The notes beneath the pieces were generated by a model that was given only the letters and a program-made list of their open reading frames with translations, did not search any database and had not been told where the DNA came from. A program made the translations under genes and the position numbers. Shown here piece after piece: positions 1-13,800 of a stretch of 64,000 bases of DNA. Each line of letters begins with the position of its first letter. Positions within the stretch are counted from its first letter, which is position 1. Source of the stretch: Immersiella caudata (taxonomy: Eukaryota > Ascomycota > Sordariomycetes > Sordariales > Lasiosphaeriaceae); contig JAULSU010000003.1 in the NCBI GenBank assembly GCA_030512335.1, forward strand, positions 1,674,001 through 1,738,000. The letters run 5' to 3'.

Positions 1-1656
1 AAGTGTTCGAAAAGCAGATAAAACAACTGACCGAACGGCATAGCTTGGTCGACACTCAAAGCCGCCCGCGATATCATGTACCCAAAGCCATCTGGCAAGA
101 ACAACACTTGCAGCCGCGATGCCGCCCCCACAACCCAAACCCGGTTCCGCTTCCCTTTCAACGATCCCCGCACAAGCCACCCGCCAACTCTCCAACGCCC
201 AGGATCTCGACTTCCCTAGCCCCAACGGCTAGTTTCAAGCCACCAAAGCGTAAAACAACTACCTAACAATAGCCGCATCTGAGGAAATGGGCCTCTTCTT
301 GTTCTCTGCACCACCGAGCAGCGTTTCCCCCTTGACTGAAACTAACTTGCTGTTGGAGTGGAAACAGGCACGCTGATGAGATAATCCTGAGTGTGGGGCA
401 TGACCATTCTCGCCGGAAGTGTCTGAAGTTCCGTGTCAGAACCCCGGCAAGACAAAGGGCAGCGGGGTGAGCCCCTGCGCCTTGGCGTTGACGACCGTTT
501 CAAGTTGGGTCTGCCACATGGGAATCCATTCCGGTGAAGAAGGCGATGGAGGGAGACATGTGAAATTTCAAGATGGTTATTGCGTCGAGTTGAAAAGACA
601 TTGATTGACCAGGAGAATCAATCACGAGGGCTTGGCGACTGGTTGTGGTGGAGAGCGAGCTCGTTGAAGATTCCCGCCTGCGTTGCATCCCGCCAAGGGA
701 CGCGCGTCATCGTTGGGCGAACCCACGAGCCACACGCACCGTTGGGATTCCCAGCAGTACCAACCGGCTTTTTGACTTTACGCATCGCATCTCTTCAGCT
801 TATTATGGCAACAGCACGAGGCGCAGCGCAACTTTGTTACTGACCACGCCATTGAGCTGACAGCGAGTACCTTAGCGGCCAAGATACCGAGAGCACAATG
901 GACTGCCAAGACTGCCCCTCCATCAATGCCTTGCGCGCTGCGAGAGTCGTCGTTTGCGGCGAGCCAGCAACGCTGAGACTCTGACGAAGGCCTTGGCACC
1001 ATCATCGACCGCGGTGTTCAGTCTCGGTAACGCGGCTCTGGTCCATCAGATCTCCGGGGCCAGCCCCCTGCTTCCCTGCCTGAATGCGTCGGTGTGTGGG
1101 CTGTCAGTTGGCACACCGGCCACTCAGCGTCGTCGCCCGTTGCACCAGTGGTGCCCCGGACCCCGTCTTTTTGTCTCGTCGTCTCCTCCGTGGCGGAGCC
1201 TTTTCCATTCTCTTTGTCCTTGCCTGTTCTCGTTTCCTCCCCCCCACTTTTTGAACTTTTGGACGCCGAGCGACACTATCTCCGTTGGCTTCGCTCTTTG
1301 TCCCTGTTTTCCCTTCCTTCCTTTTCCGATCTTGGAGTTTTGGTTTGTCTCGCCACTCTTGGACCTCGCGAACGGTGACGACTAAGCGGCCACGGCCTAA
1401 TTCGCCATACGCAAGCGGCAGCGGGCGGCTTACACCGGGGTTCAACACATTCTCTGGGCTGACGAATTCCCGCTCTGTGGAGCTGCATCGCCGACGCATC
1501 GCCCTGGTCTAGTCCGCCACCTGCCTCTCCCTCGGTCTTATAATCTGTTCCTTCCTTTCCGTTCCCCATGTTGTAGTTGCGAAGATATTTCAGCAGGCTG
1601 GACAGCTTCCGCTCGTTTCACAAAGTTCGATTTGAGTTACATAGATATTCGCAAAG
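1..1656. other. Non-coding region upstream of the protease gene
   Basis: No reading frame here looks like a real protein; the open frames are short and overlap on both strands. From about 1150 to 1570 the plus strand is rich in pyrimidine (C/T) tracts, typical of fungal promoters and 5' leaders. This fits transcription toward the protease gene that starts at 1657. Confidence 0.6.
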
Positions 1657-3126
1657 ATGAAGACGTCAACGACATTGGCTACCGCGGCCTCCCTTTTGGC
1701 CGTGGTGGAGGGGGCCACGGTAAACCAGAGACGGAATGCGCCGCGGGTAGTTGGAATGGAAACCCAGAGGATACCAGCCCGGAACCCAATCCACCGGGAC
1801 AAGCTCAGGAGAAGGGGGTCGGTTGAGGTTGGTTTGGACAATGAGGTATGTTGGAGGTTGAGACAAGTTGCGGGAGGAAGCAGCTAACGCCCCCAGGAAA
1901 CGCTGTACTTCATCAATGGCACAATCGGGACGCCCGCCCGCGCTGTCCGGTTACACATTGACACGGGCAGCAGCGACTTATGGGTCAACACGCCCGGCTC
2001 CAGCCTGTGTCGAGAGTCCTCGAGGCCATGCGCCTTCGCTGGCACCTACACGGCGAACTCGTCGTCGACCTACGAGTACATTGGCAGTTGGTTCAACATA
2101 TCGTATGTTGACGGCTCCGGCGCCAGCGGCGACTACGTCTCCGACGCGGTCACCTTCGGCCCGGCCAAGCTCGACCGTCTCCAGTTTGGCATCGGGTATC
2201 AGAGCACCAACGCCCAGGGTATCCTCGGCATCGGCTACCCCATCAACGAAGTTCAAGTCGGCCGCGCCGGCCGGCAGCCATACCGCAACCTCCCCGCTCA
2301 GATGGTCGCCGACGGCATGATCCAATCCAACGCCTACTCTCTCTGGCTCAACGACCTCGACGCCAACACGGGAAACATCCTCTTCGGCGGCATCGACTCG
2401 GCCAAGTACCAACCCCCCCTCCTGTCCCTCCCCGTACAGCCAGAGCAAGGTTTCTTCGCCGAATTTCTCATCACCCTTACGGGCGTCTCCCTCGGCGGCA
2501 CCTCCGTTGCCTCCTCCTCTGAGATGGCCCTCGCCGTCCTCCTTGACACCGGCTCCTCCCTTACCTACCTCCCCGACGACATGGTCTCCACCATCTACAA
2601 CCGCGTCGGCGCCCAATACGACTCCTCCAACGGCGCCGCCTACGTCCCCTGCAACATCGCCGACGACGACGCCAACAAGTTTACCTTCTCCTTCTCCTCC
2701 CCCGCCACCATCACCGTCGACATGAACGAGATGGTTCTCGACATGTTCCTCAATAGCGGTCGCCGCCCCACCTTCCAGGACGGCACGCCTGCTTGTCTAT
2801 TCGGCATCGCCCCCGCAGGACAAGGCACTAAGGTCTTGGGAGACACGTTTTTACGATCCGCGTATGTTGTATACGACTTGGCGAATAACGAGATCTCGCT
2901 CGCCCAGACGAGGTTTAATACGACGGAGAGTAATATCCAGGAGATTGGCACGGGGACTAACAGCGTGCCGGGCGCGACGAGGGTGGAGAACCCGGTGGCG
3001 GCGACGGACGGGATTTCAGGAGGTGGGTCTGTGAATGGGATAGGGAGGAATGCGGCAGGGAGGATGATGGCGACAAGGGGCTGGGTTGGGATTGTTGCGG
3101 CGGCAGTGCTGGGATTGGTTTTATAA
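1657..3126 (+). CDS. GPI-anchored secreted aspartic protease (yapsin/candidapepsin type)
   Basis: Two exons, 1657-1845 and 1897-3126, joined across a 51-bp intron with a GCTAAC branch point, give 472 residues. A short signal peptide (MKTSTTLATAASLLAVVEG) is followed by a basic propeptide rich in Arg/Lys. Both catalytic motifs of a pepsin-fold protease are visible: DTGSSDLW with Asp near residue 85, and DTGSSLTYL with Asp near residue 280. The C-terminus has a Ser/Gly-rich linker and ends in a hydrophobic segment (GWVGIVAAAVLGLVL), the usual signal for a GPI anchor. Family knowledge suggests a cell-wall or plasma-membrane protease that processes surface proteins. The substrate cannot be read from sequence. 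The gene converges with the Ste11 gene downstream. Confidence 0.93.
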
Positions 3127-4009
3127 GTTGAGCGTTGAGTTTGAGCGTTTAGTGTTTGGTTGGTTGTAGTGGGGGTTTGGGTGAGGAAGAGAGGGGAAAG
3201 ATGCATCGCATTCGTTCGGTTTGGTCTGGTCATTCACTGCATGGTATGGTGTTTGCTGGAGTTTGGAATATGATCTTGAGTTTTGGATTTTCAGGGACAG
3301 GTTGCTGATGGGATTCGGATACGACTGTAAAGTCTTAGTTTGGGCATTGTATTTGTGTTGGGCTTGTGAAATGGATGGACCTTCAGTTCTCAGATCATGG
3401 CAAGCGTGGATGGTTTTCTGGTTATGGGCACGCATCTTGGATTCGCTGTAGATGAGTAGTTGGGTTTTGAAGAGTGCGACTGTTGGAAGCGTAGAGGAGT
3501 GAATCAGAATCTTGAGCCATATTTGCGATACTTGAAGCGCGGGTATTAGGTGACGCATGAGGAGTGACGTTCTCTTCAGGATTGAGTTTTCCGGGTGTCA
3601 ACAGCGTGTTCAGCCAACTGTATCATGACTATACATCCATTTCAAGGTCTCTAGTGTTACAGTCTTTCTGTGAGATCCACAAGAGAGGCAGCAGGAGGAC
3701 AAGGAAACCACCCATATTCCATTCTCCGTCCCGGCCCCATCCCATATATCCACATCATGTGCTCGCTGTCATGTAAATGCTTCTTTCGTCACAAAAATCT
3801 AGTCCCAACTCTCTCTCCCAGAATTTAAAACCCCCGTGAAATATCCTATCATCCAGCCAGTGAATCCAGGTAAAGATTTGTGAAATGAACCAAACACACG
3901 ACTCATCACCTCATTCGTGTCCCGTTACGTTCGTGGGATGATGCATACCGCCGCCTCCCGTACCTGCCATACCCTAAACCAAAATACCGCCACGTGGACC
4001 CAATGAAGT
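3127..4009. other. Convergent intergenic region (protease / ste11 3' ends)
   Basis: Lies between the stop codons of two converging genes. Nothing in it looks like coding sequence. It probably holds the two 3' untranslated regions and poly(A) sites. Confidence 0.6.
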
Positions 4010-6795
4010 CTAGTTGCCCGCAGCCGGCGTCAAGAACGGACTCAGCATCAAGTCGTCTGCACTAGGTCGCTTGTTGTGGTCGATCTCGAACGTCTGGTTC
4101 AAGAACTGCTTCGCCTCTTCGCTGGCATGCTCAGGGATGGTGGGTGCAGCCTTGGCACCGCCAATCTTGAAGATGGCCTGCAGCTGGGTGCAGTCGGGGA
4201 ACGGGTGCGTGCCCGTCATCATCTCGACAACGAGGCAACCGAGGGACCAAATATCAGCCTTGCGGGTGTACGACGTCTGCTTGACGACTTCAGGGGCCAT
4301 CCAGAACACGGAGCCCTGCAGCGAAGGTCGGTGCTTGTTATTATTGGCGCCGTTGAGAATGTTGGTCGCCTCAAGCTTCTTCGAGATTCCGAAATCGGAA
4401 ATCTTGATAGTGCCCTTGTTGTCTACGAGGATGTTGGCACCCTTGATATCGCGGTGGATGATGTCCCGATTGTGAAGGTATGAGAGTCCGTTGAGAATCT
4501 GACGGACAAAGCTGCGCACCAAAGGCTCCGGGAGGGCACCATACGAGTTGAGCATGGTCTGCACGGAGCCACCAGGCACATACTCGAGGAAAATGTTGAG
4601 GTACTCAGCAGACGAACCGCAGCCAAGATACTGGACGATGTTGGGATGGCGGAGATCCCGAAGAAGGCTGATCTCACGTTTTAGTGCCTCGATCATGCTC
4701 TTCTTCCTCGAATCGCTCTGGCTGTTAGCGCTCGCGCCGGGCGCCTCGACTTGCTTCACAGCAAGCAGCTCGCCCGTGACGGCATGCAGGGCAAGGTAGA
4801 CACAGCCGAAAGATCCTTGACCAATCAAAGCACCCTTCATCCACTGGCTGTCATCCCAAGACTCTCCAGCAAGGAAGCTCTGCAGCTCCTCATCGGCATC
4901 CTCACCATCCTCAGTGAGAGCCTGATTGACCTCTTGCAGGGATCCACCCGAGCCCATAGTGCTGTCGCCGTCATAATAACTGTGTCGAACCATGTTGCCA
5001 TCCGGATCGGTGACGCTCACAGCGGCGGTATCAGAACCGCTGTCTGCAAACGAAACATATGACTTCCGGTTTGGTTCGATAGGAGAGGATTCCTCCTGCA
5101 GGGTGTCAAGCACCGACGAGGCAATTGAGTCGCGGTACCCCAAATTTGACCTGCCATGCAGATCGCGAGCCCGGACTTTTGCGATTTGATTCGATGCTGT
5201 CAACCAACTATCCGCAATGGTGGGAATGGGCGGTGCGTCCTGGATACTGGACGCAAAACTCATGGTGCTGGCAACGCTTAAACGGTGGTTCGGATTCACC
5301 CTGCTGAGGCGAGCCGACCGTCTCATGGACAAGCGTGCCGTCCGGTCGATGGCCTCACGGGAGTGATCAGGGAAGTAACTTGTCAAATCCGAGGCAATCA
5401 ACTCGCTTGGTGGTCTTAGCCCACCGAACTGACGAAGCTTATTGCGGCGCGGCACCGCCCTCGGCGTCTCGGCCGGGGCGGGCCGCTCCAGGTCCCTGGC
5501 GGCGTTGTTGACGTTCCATTCGCGGTCCTGGTAGGACATGGGCGAGAGCGGAGGCTGCATGTTCTCCCAACTCTCCCCGAGTATTTTCTGTGCCTTCAAC
5601 TGACTTCGCTTGTCCATTTCGAGAGCGCGGGCGTGGTTTTGCTGGGCTTCTTCCAGGCCAATAGCTGCCGCCCGTTCCAGTTCCGACATCCCGGGCTCCC
5701 CAGCGGGCACACGCCTCAAGATAAGCCGGTTTCGTTCGGGGCGCGTGTGATCTTTGATGACTCTCCACAGTTCTGTATCCCCAAGCCGGCGACATTGATT
5801 CGGATCAGGGTCGACACCCGCCAAAACCCAGAAGCAATAATTCCGTTCGTGATCTTCACGCAGTGCAAACTTTCTAAGTGTGACGCGCATGACTTCCTCA
5901 CAGGTGTTGCAATCGGCGATCTTAACAACCTTGGTGACACCGCCAGTCGAGATGACACGGATCACGTCTTGGCCTTGAGGAAGCGCGGCCATTAATGAAC
6001 CGTCCAAACTTGAGTTATTCCGTGTGTGGGCTTGGACGAGACGGCCACTCTGGTCCGGCGGAGACATGGGATATCTCGAGGACGATTGCTGAGTAGGGTA
6101 ACCTTGCGCTGCATATCCACGTCGGGGAGCAACACCCCGAGGGTCAGTGTTATTGGGCGGCGGGGAAGCGGTCCTTGAGTTAGCGACTTCGAGGGCGCTG
6201 AGATCATACTGGCGAGAGTATCTCTTGTTCGATGGTGTTGGCGGGTTTCCTCGGCTGGCAGCCGAGTTTGGTGGCCTGGGCGAATTCGAAGATGGAATAT
6301 ACTGGATGTCGAGGCCACCGAAAGATTCCTAAGCTCAAGTCAGGAACAATCTCCAAGAGTTTGCTGGCTGTCAAGACTCACCCTGTTTCTTTTTTTCTGG
6401 TTCGCATACGTCTTCGTCCGCAGCTTCTTGATGCTGAGGAACAAGCGCACACGGTCTCCGACTTTCTCAATGCCCATTTCCTTGAGAACCTCTTTATCCA
6501 TCTCCAGCAGGTTCTCGCCATTGATATGATTCTTGCGAAATATCCTCTCGTACTCGCCGCATTTTACGCTCCGGAGATATTCGCAAACCCTGTCCTCGTC
6601 CCAGTTCTTGACGGAGCCTGGGCCATCAGGATCCTCAAACTCCGATTCTGTCGGGCTCGCATAATTCTGGTTGGATACAGGAACTGGCGGTGCTCTTCGC
6701 GATGGTGGGTATGCAGTCTGGGGCGTCGCGACCTGAATCGCCGACTGCGTACCTAGTTGCGCCGGGAAGGCGCTCTTCGATGCTAGCATGGCCAT
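4010..6795 (-). CDS. ste11: MAP kinase kinase kinase Ste11 (NRC-1 type)
   Basis: Exons 6795-6382 and 6328-4010 flank a 53-bp intron and give 910 residues, close to the usual length of Ste11 orthologs in filamentous fungi. Domains in order are a SAM domain at about residues 60-125 (VCEYLRSVKCGEYERIF...), a Ras-association-like region at about 255-345, a long Ser/Pro-rich linker, and a C-terminal kinase domain from about 635. The kinase has the glycine loop GQGSFG, AVK lysine near 663, HRDIKGAN near 763 and DFG near 783. In fungi this kinase starts the Fus3/Kss1-type cascade for cell fusion, sexual development and, in pathogens, infection. The SAM domain normally binds Ste50. A short upstream ORF lies just before the start (separate entry). 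Confidence 0.96.
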
Positions 6796-9700
6796 GGTGA
6801 TGTGTGATCAAATTGGCAGCATGGGGCGCGATGGCGAAGGGTTTTCGGTTGTTCTCGATGGCGGCGCCGGTAGCTGCCAAGGATACTAAGGAGAAACAAG
6901 CCAGCCGCGGGTTGCCGAACACGACGGAATACGGCGATCAGAAGGGTTAACTTCGGCGTGCTGCAGCGAAGGCCGATGATAAATGCCTGCGCCCTCTCGT
7001 CGTCTGTGAGACCCCAGCAGCGAACGAATAGATGTGGGCAGCAGAAGGCAACGCGTTACACGGATTTGCGGAATAAGTGGTGGTCAGCAGAGGCAGAGAC
7101 CCCTTTCCCCGTCGTTGTCCTTCAAGCCAAATCAATCCCAGACAAATCGGTCCAACCCAATCTTCTCTTTGTTGCTCCGCAGGGCGTGGCGTGGGACGGC
7201 GACCACGCGCGATCCAATCCGGAAAAGGGGGGAGTGAGGAGAACAGCTAAAGGTCCCCGGGACGCTGTCGATAAGCTCGAGTGCTTCGTGTGCTGGAAAG
7301 TCCTGGTGCGTCGGTAAGTTTTAAGAAAGGGGGAGAGAACAAAAAAGAAACCCAGCTGATCGGCGCCGTGTCGCCAACAAGCGTCAGCTCAGGCTCGGAT
7401 GGTGCTGGCAAAGACGATGATGGATCGATCAGGAGGGGAGATGCAGGCAAGCAGGCAGGGCCGGGTCTGCGTGTGGGGACCCGTGGATTGGATTGAAGTG
7501 CATGCAACTTCAGGCTGATGAATCCCTGGGGGCCGCAACTTGGGGGAGGGGAGCGGTGTTCCGGCTTTAGGTGGCCAATCAACACCGGCTCCTGCTTGAG
7601 ATGAAACGAAGCACAGACCAATGCGGGCGCTTGCTCGGGACGTCGTATCGCGAAGTGGCCCAGAAACACAAGGATTGTGGCAAATTCAGGGCGACAGAGC
7701 CCAGAGCAGCGCTGAGCAGTCACCGTGAGATATTTATTTTAGGGTGGTCCTTCCGACATCACGGTTGTCCGTAATAAATAAAAACGACGATGGAACACAG
7801 GAAGCTGACATGGCCAAACACGCAGCGAGGTAAGGGAGGTAAGGCAGTCAGCGGAAGGCGAAGTCAAAGCCCGACGAGGAGTATCTGCAGCGCTAGACCG
7901 ACAAACCCGATAGGATCCGGGGCGACTCGAAACTATCTTCAAAGACATGCTCAAAGCAGCAAAGCAGCATATGTTGACCCGAGGGTCCAGGGTTCGGGAG
8001 ACGGACCAGCGCGAAATGGGAACTGGGCCAAATCAGCAGCTGCAGCGAAGCCTTTTGTTACAGATCGACCCTGGGATTCAGCGTCGATGACGGCGCTGGC
8101 AGCGATGCCGGGGAATCAATGCGATCTCCCATTCTTCGGCACGGAACCGCGACCCGAGCGCTAGAGAGCGCGCTGCCCATCCCCCGTCACTGCATTGCAG
8201 GATCTCGGGATTACCATCCACGCCGCGAGGCGTAGGTCGCATCCTCGGGCAGTTCCTTCATCAACACGAAAGAGTCCGAAGGTGACCATGTGAATTTGGT
8301 CGACGAGACTGCCAGGGCTCGCCAACGTGAATTGCCTTATCCGTGACAGCCTGCGCAGAGGAAAGCGAAGCCGAGACCAAACTCCGCTCGCAGATCGACC
8401 CGAGTGCATCCACGGGCTCTGGGCGCGACGAACCATCGGCTTCCTCGCAGGGCAGGAGAGAAACATCCAGACGCGCTCAGGATTGGGCCGTCGGGCCGGA
8501 CAAGGGGAAGCTTGGAAGCTGGGAGTCGTTGAGGGCGAACCAAATCGCGACGATGAAACGGCTGCTGTTTCACCAACTCCAAGCTCAAAAGGGGGTGATT
8601 TTTTGGGGGCGCTCGACTGATAGCGAAACCTGGCCAATCTGGTGGGCATCACTAACAACAGCTCCCACACAGCCCGCAGCAAAGCATTGACAAGAACGTA
8701 CGGTCGGGCGGCGAATGAAGTCATCGTCCGTTAAAAAGCGGTCTGCAAGCTGCATGCTGCAAGCTCCGGAGATTGTTCAACTCTGAGTTATCGCGCGGTT
8801 CTTCAGCCTAGGTGCACAGATATTCAGCTTCCGAGCATCCTCCCCCCCATCGTGGGTCGATTATCACAAAGAGGGGTGGAGCGGGTTCAGTTTCCAGCTC
8901 CCTACTCCTGGTGAATCGGTGGCAGCAGTTCCGATCGCTCCGACAACGACCCGGAGTCTCTGCTGTATGGAATTGTGGCAGTTTCCACAGAATTTCTGGC
9001 ATAGATTTGGCCCGGTTTCCAGTGAAAGTCAGACCAGGTGGTCACCACGGTCACCTCCTGTTCAAAATGATCGAATTCCCAGGGTCGTGGTTTGAAACGG
9101 CTTCTTCAAGCCCCCGAAGCCACAGTCGAGTCGTTAGCGGTTAACAGCAGCCACATGTGCCTAAATGCGGGGCCTCAGCTCGCGCTACGCGCCAAGAGGT
9201 GGCTTCAACGACAAGGATCGGCGACTGAAGTCCTGAACACCATGAGCTTGGGCTGCTGCGGCTGTCAGACTTATTGATTAAAAGGGCGAAAGGTGCACCC
9301 GCTCTCACCATGAGAAAGACAATGTGATGAAATGAGAATGCCATTTTTCGTGGTGTAAAGAGATGAATTCTCTCCTTGCCCTCTATCCCGACAGGTAGGT
9401 GCCGAGACTGCCTGTTCGGAATGTAAGGAGGTTTGGGCTCCTTCTAGGGAATAATGACAAACGTGTTTCTTCAACCAGGTAGTTCTATAGTGTAGGCACT
9501 CGGTCTCGACGTTCTCTTTTCGAAAGATTGATTCTCACAACGGGAATACATCTCTTGAGTGCCGACCATCTCGCTCTACGCAACGCCAGGAGCATCCGAC
9601 AGAACGATGTTGAGGTCTTGGCAGGCTTGATTTTAAGTCTGGGCCGTGTGAATAGAACACACCAGATACTGATAGAAAACCACGTCTACTTGACCGAGGC

Positions 9701-10887
9701 ATTAACCCTCATCGTATGATGCACTGCCGGAACTTGGCGCTGGGCATGATGTCCGAAAGTTCAAACCCGAACTTCGAAGAAGTTTTCTGTTTGTGTCTTC
9801 GAATATGCGATACTTTTCACAGGCGAACCCTGGTCAAACGGTATGGATGCGTTTCCGCGCGCTGGTTTGGGGACCCTGGAGCGCCTCGCCCAACCTAAAA
9901 CAGCGATAAGAAAGTATAAGCAACGACAACACCAGATTCACACAAGGTACTCTACCCTTCGACTGTACGACCACTGGGATTTTGCCAATTCCTAATGCGC
10001 ATGCAACCCGCCCGCGCGACTCTTGCATAGGAACGGCCCATTGGCAGCAGGGACACTCCTGGGCGGAGGCCCAACACCAGCACCCCGCGATTGGTCGGCA
10101 ACGTCCGAAAACCTGTATGATAGCATCATAGCTCCCCGCCCTGCTTCCAGGCCGATCTCGATGGACCATCATGGCAGCCCGCCGGGACGCGCCAGCCTGG
10201 GCCTGGTTCATCGGGCAGGAGGACGCATTCAGATAATCGAAATTGCTGCCAGGCGGCTGAGACAAAAAGAAACTCTAGTGCCAATTCATGATCCATGTCC
10301 TGATCGATTCTGCCACTGTCTAATTCACCGCCAGGGCCATCCTGTCTGTTGTCATCGCAGCAGCTGGACCCCCATGTCCACCCTTTCGACTGAGCACCAT
10401 TCTCCTCAGTGTTTGCACCGAGAAACGCAGAGCTTCCATCGACTCAGCACATGGACGCCGCAGACAAAGGCTCATTCACCACGCTGGCGACCTAAGGTGA
10501 ACACCGACGCCCAATTCCTTTCGAGTCGCTGCCACGAAGCCAGTTGACACACCACGGGTTCACTCGAGCAGCCCTGACACTCGACGGACTCTCTAGCTTG
10601 ATCTGTCACCCAAGTCAGTCGACGATACACGTTCTCGCTGCGGCTGCTTGTGGTGCGCGCTAGAAGCACCAAGTGAATCGGCATACGCATCCGGTCGACC
10701 CACGACACCTTCACGAGTCGTTATTTTCGGCGCCATTGCGGCCTTTCGCACCCCCGCAGCCGGTTTGCGACATACGAGCTCGAATCGGGGCCTCCCGAAA
10801 TAAAACTCAGGCCCTCGGGGCGGCCGTTCGTTCCTTCCCGCGCATTGGAAGCAACTGGAGCCATTGCGCTTCCTCTCCACGGCGGCT
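6796..10887. other. 4-kb gene-free stretch between divergent ste11 and LRR genes
   Basis: I found no exon chain with recognisable protein content on either strand. The open frames (for example 10023-10547 plus and 8161-8724 minus) have Arg/Ser/Pro/His-biased translations typical of GC-rich non-coding DNA. The parts next to 6795 and 10888 are expected to hold the leaders of the two divergent genes. Confidence 0.5.
6808..6822 (-). promoter_or_regulatory. Short upstream ORF in the ste11 leader
   Basis: Reading the minus strand, ATG CTG CCA ATT TGA encodes only MLPI. Its stop ends 12 nt before the ste11 ATG at 6795. If it is inside the transcript, scanning ribosomes meet it first, and the tight spacing would disfavour reinitiation. 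Whether the transcript starts upstream of it is not visible here. Confidence 0.5.
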
Positions 10888-13800
10888 ATGGATCACGGGC
10901 TCCATCGAAGATCCCACACACTGCAGTCGCTGAAGACGGCCGAAGCGAACGTGGCAGATATCCCGTCGAGCCCAACGTCGAGTTCACCGGCTGGATCCGA
11001 CGCCGACTGGCGGTTTTCCTTGCATGCCTTCACTAAAACCCGGCGCTCGCTCAGCAACCGGGAGCCAGTTGTTTTGGGAACAAGCCCGGGGAGCCGCAGT
11101 TCTCATTCCCGGAAACTATCCAAATCCCGGAACCTGTCGACAAGTTCTATTGGTGCACTTACACATCGGGGGTCGGCATTTTCTGATGACTCCGGTCAGC
11201 TTTCAGCTCCCGATGTGCTGAGTCGGGCTGCCTCGCCGTCCAGTGTGGACTGGCAATCGCAAAAGGTGGAAGCTGTGACTCCACTCGAGTCGGATACTCA
11301 TCTTCTGAGAACGAAAACACCATACTTGGTTGTTACGTCAGAATACTTGGTGAAGGCCAAAAGCCGCTCCGATGTCTGCAAGCTCTTCCCGTCCATCGCC
11401 GAGAAACCGGCGGCCGAACCCGGAACTTCCCTACCGGAACCGACACTGGCCGTTCCTCTTTCGTCCATCGTCGCCGTCTTCGTCGCAGAGAGTACGAGAC
11501 CGTCCTTTGGCATCGAGGTGTGGTGGAAATCTCCCAACGGTCTTTTCTTTCAGCAGGCAACCTTCTTCTTCAACCTCCCCCGCGAGCGGGACCAACAGAT
11601 GCATCACATCTCCCGAGGCGTGAGGGCCAACCAGCATGGCGAGGGCGAGGGCGAGTGCGAGACAGCGCAACCGTCTCCGGAGGTTCTCCGGATTCTCGAT
11701 TCAATACACGACTCGGAGGAGCCGGGGTTTGCGCATCGCAAGCTCGAGGTGTTTCCTGTCGTGCCGCGGGCAGGTATGAGAAAGGAGTACATAAAAAAGG
11801 CGGAGGATAGTTCGAAAAAACCACAAGAAACGCCGTCGTTCTACTTGGTCGTGGGGACATATCTGTGCTATTTTGTGGTTATCCATCAAAGCAAATCCGG
11901 AGAGGCTACACACCAGCACAAGACGTTTGGCTTGGTTACGTTGGAGAAGTTCAGGGGCGACTGGGTGGTTCATGAGGAGCGTTTCAACATTTCGTTCCGG
12001 TTGGTGTTGTTCATGTGGTTTCTGTATTGGACCCAGCTGATTCACATAACAGGAACCCCATGGCCGCTCGTGTCACCTTGGAACTCGCAAGTTGTCATTA
12101 TCGACGAATCATCCGCGTATTTGGTTTGGCGGATCGCTATTTGAAGCCAGTCTGGCCGCAAATGTGGCAATCGGCCGAGATATTTCATGTGGCGGGGCTC
12201 AAGGAACCCCAGTATCTTGTCCCTAGAGAGGACTTTGGTAGCGTCAGAAGAACCCTCGATGCCTACATGGCTGCCTGCAACTGCGCTCCGGTCGAGTGGG
12301 AAATCAACTGGAAGACGAAATTCCCGCCCGAGTTTCGCGTGCTGCCCGCTAAAGATGGGTCCCGGTACACACCTCTTCAGCTCTTGGCTGTGTTGCGGGC
12401 ACTAAGATACAATGATTACTTTCATTCCCTGTCGTTTCGGGACGTTGACTTGGGGCCGCTTTGGGATGCGCAGGACCCATATTCTTCGACCAGAGGGGCT
12501 GTGGCGTATCTCAGCAGAACTTGTGGGTAGTTGCACTTGTGACGGTGACGAAGGCTTGCTAACCAGAAAGCAGGCGTAACACTGGACCCAGATGAGGTCG
12601 AGATATTGCAGCAAAGCTCTCTACTACATCAAGAGTTCCACGCCTTGGCATTTTGTTCGGAAACGATCCAGCAGATTGACTTTACGAACTGCACGCCATC
12701 AGGATCGTCAAATACGGGGAGACTGCGAGAAGCAGCGCCAAACTTGCAATTCCTCACGCCAATACTGAACCTCCTGCGGTCGGACATCACGAAGTGCAGT
12801 AATCTTATTCTCGCTCACAACCCTCTTCTTCGGTCTGACCTCGAGGATGTTGGTATGTAATCCCGTTTTTAGCTTTGCACAGGAGGCCTAAGTACTTGTC
12901 CTAACACCTTTGTAGTCGAGACACTGAAGACTGGAAGAATACACACACTTGACGTGTCGTCCTGTGGCTTGTGCGAGGTGGAGCTGCGAAGCCTGATCGG
13001 GCCATTGCTCGACAGGCCTCAACCACTCCAGTCCCTGAACTTGTCCGAGAACCCGGGTCGTCTCCCTGCCGATTTCCTGCCGCAGATGTTGTACAACTTG
13101 CCCCAGATTAGAGAGCTAAACATGCGAGGGAGTCTTCAAGCTGGGTGGGACACGACAACAACGTTGATTCCTTTCGAGATTCTCGACCGGTTGGAGTGTC
13201 TCGAAGAACTAGATATTTCGGGGTTCAAGGTTTGTCCTGCGGGTCTCTTGGGTTATGATGCCGTACTGACTGGATTCTGCTAGGTGAACTATGCAACCAT
13301 CAGAGATCTCGGAGAGTTTCTACACAACAAGGCGAGCGGCGAGCGGGGGGCGTACGCTGCAAAATTCCGGAAGTTGGTACTCAACCACTGCGGCATCACG
13401 GGTAGCGAAGCTGCAAAGCTTTGCCGTGCGATTGGTTACAACAGTGATATGCACTTGTCGCTTAGCGGTAACCCCCTCGAGGATGGGATCGAAGATTTGG
13501 TCGACGTTATTCGTGCCAGTAAAGTCCCTGCTGGGTTATACTTGGAGTTAATCGAGTTCAAAGAGGAGAGTAACTACGATCTTCTCATCAGGGCTTTGGC
13601 GGAGACTGAATCAGTCTCACTTCTTAGCCTCGCTGGAACAGCACCAACGCCATCACTCGACACCATCCACCAGACTTGCAGCAGCGAGATGGTCGAGACC
13701 CTCGAATATCTCTTTTCACATAACAAATCAATCCGCTACCTGGATCTTTCAGGCTTTTCTGGAAAACTCGAAGACGGCCAGTTGGCGAGGGGATTCGCTC

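Noticed and set aside
1104..1569. Minus-strand open frames opposite the protease promoter
   Set aside because: They mirror the C/T-rich leader, giving Arg/Glu/Lys-rich nonsense translation.
10023..10547. 174-codon open frame upstream of the LRR gene
   Set aside because: Translation is His/Arg/Ser/Pro-biased with no conserved-looking block; on the opposite strand equally long frames exist.
10864..10887. Eight-codon N-terminal extension of the LRR protein beginning at TTG
   Set aside because: TTG is not a normal fungal start; the first in-frame ATG is at 10888.
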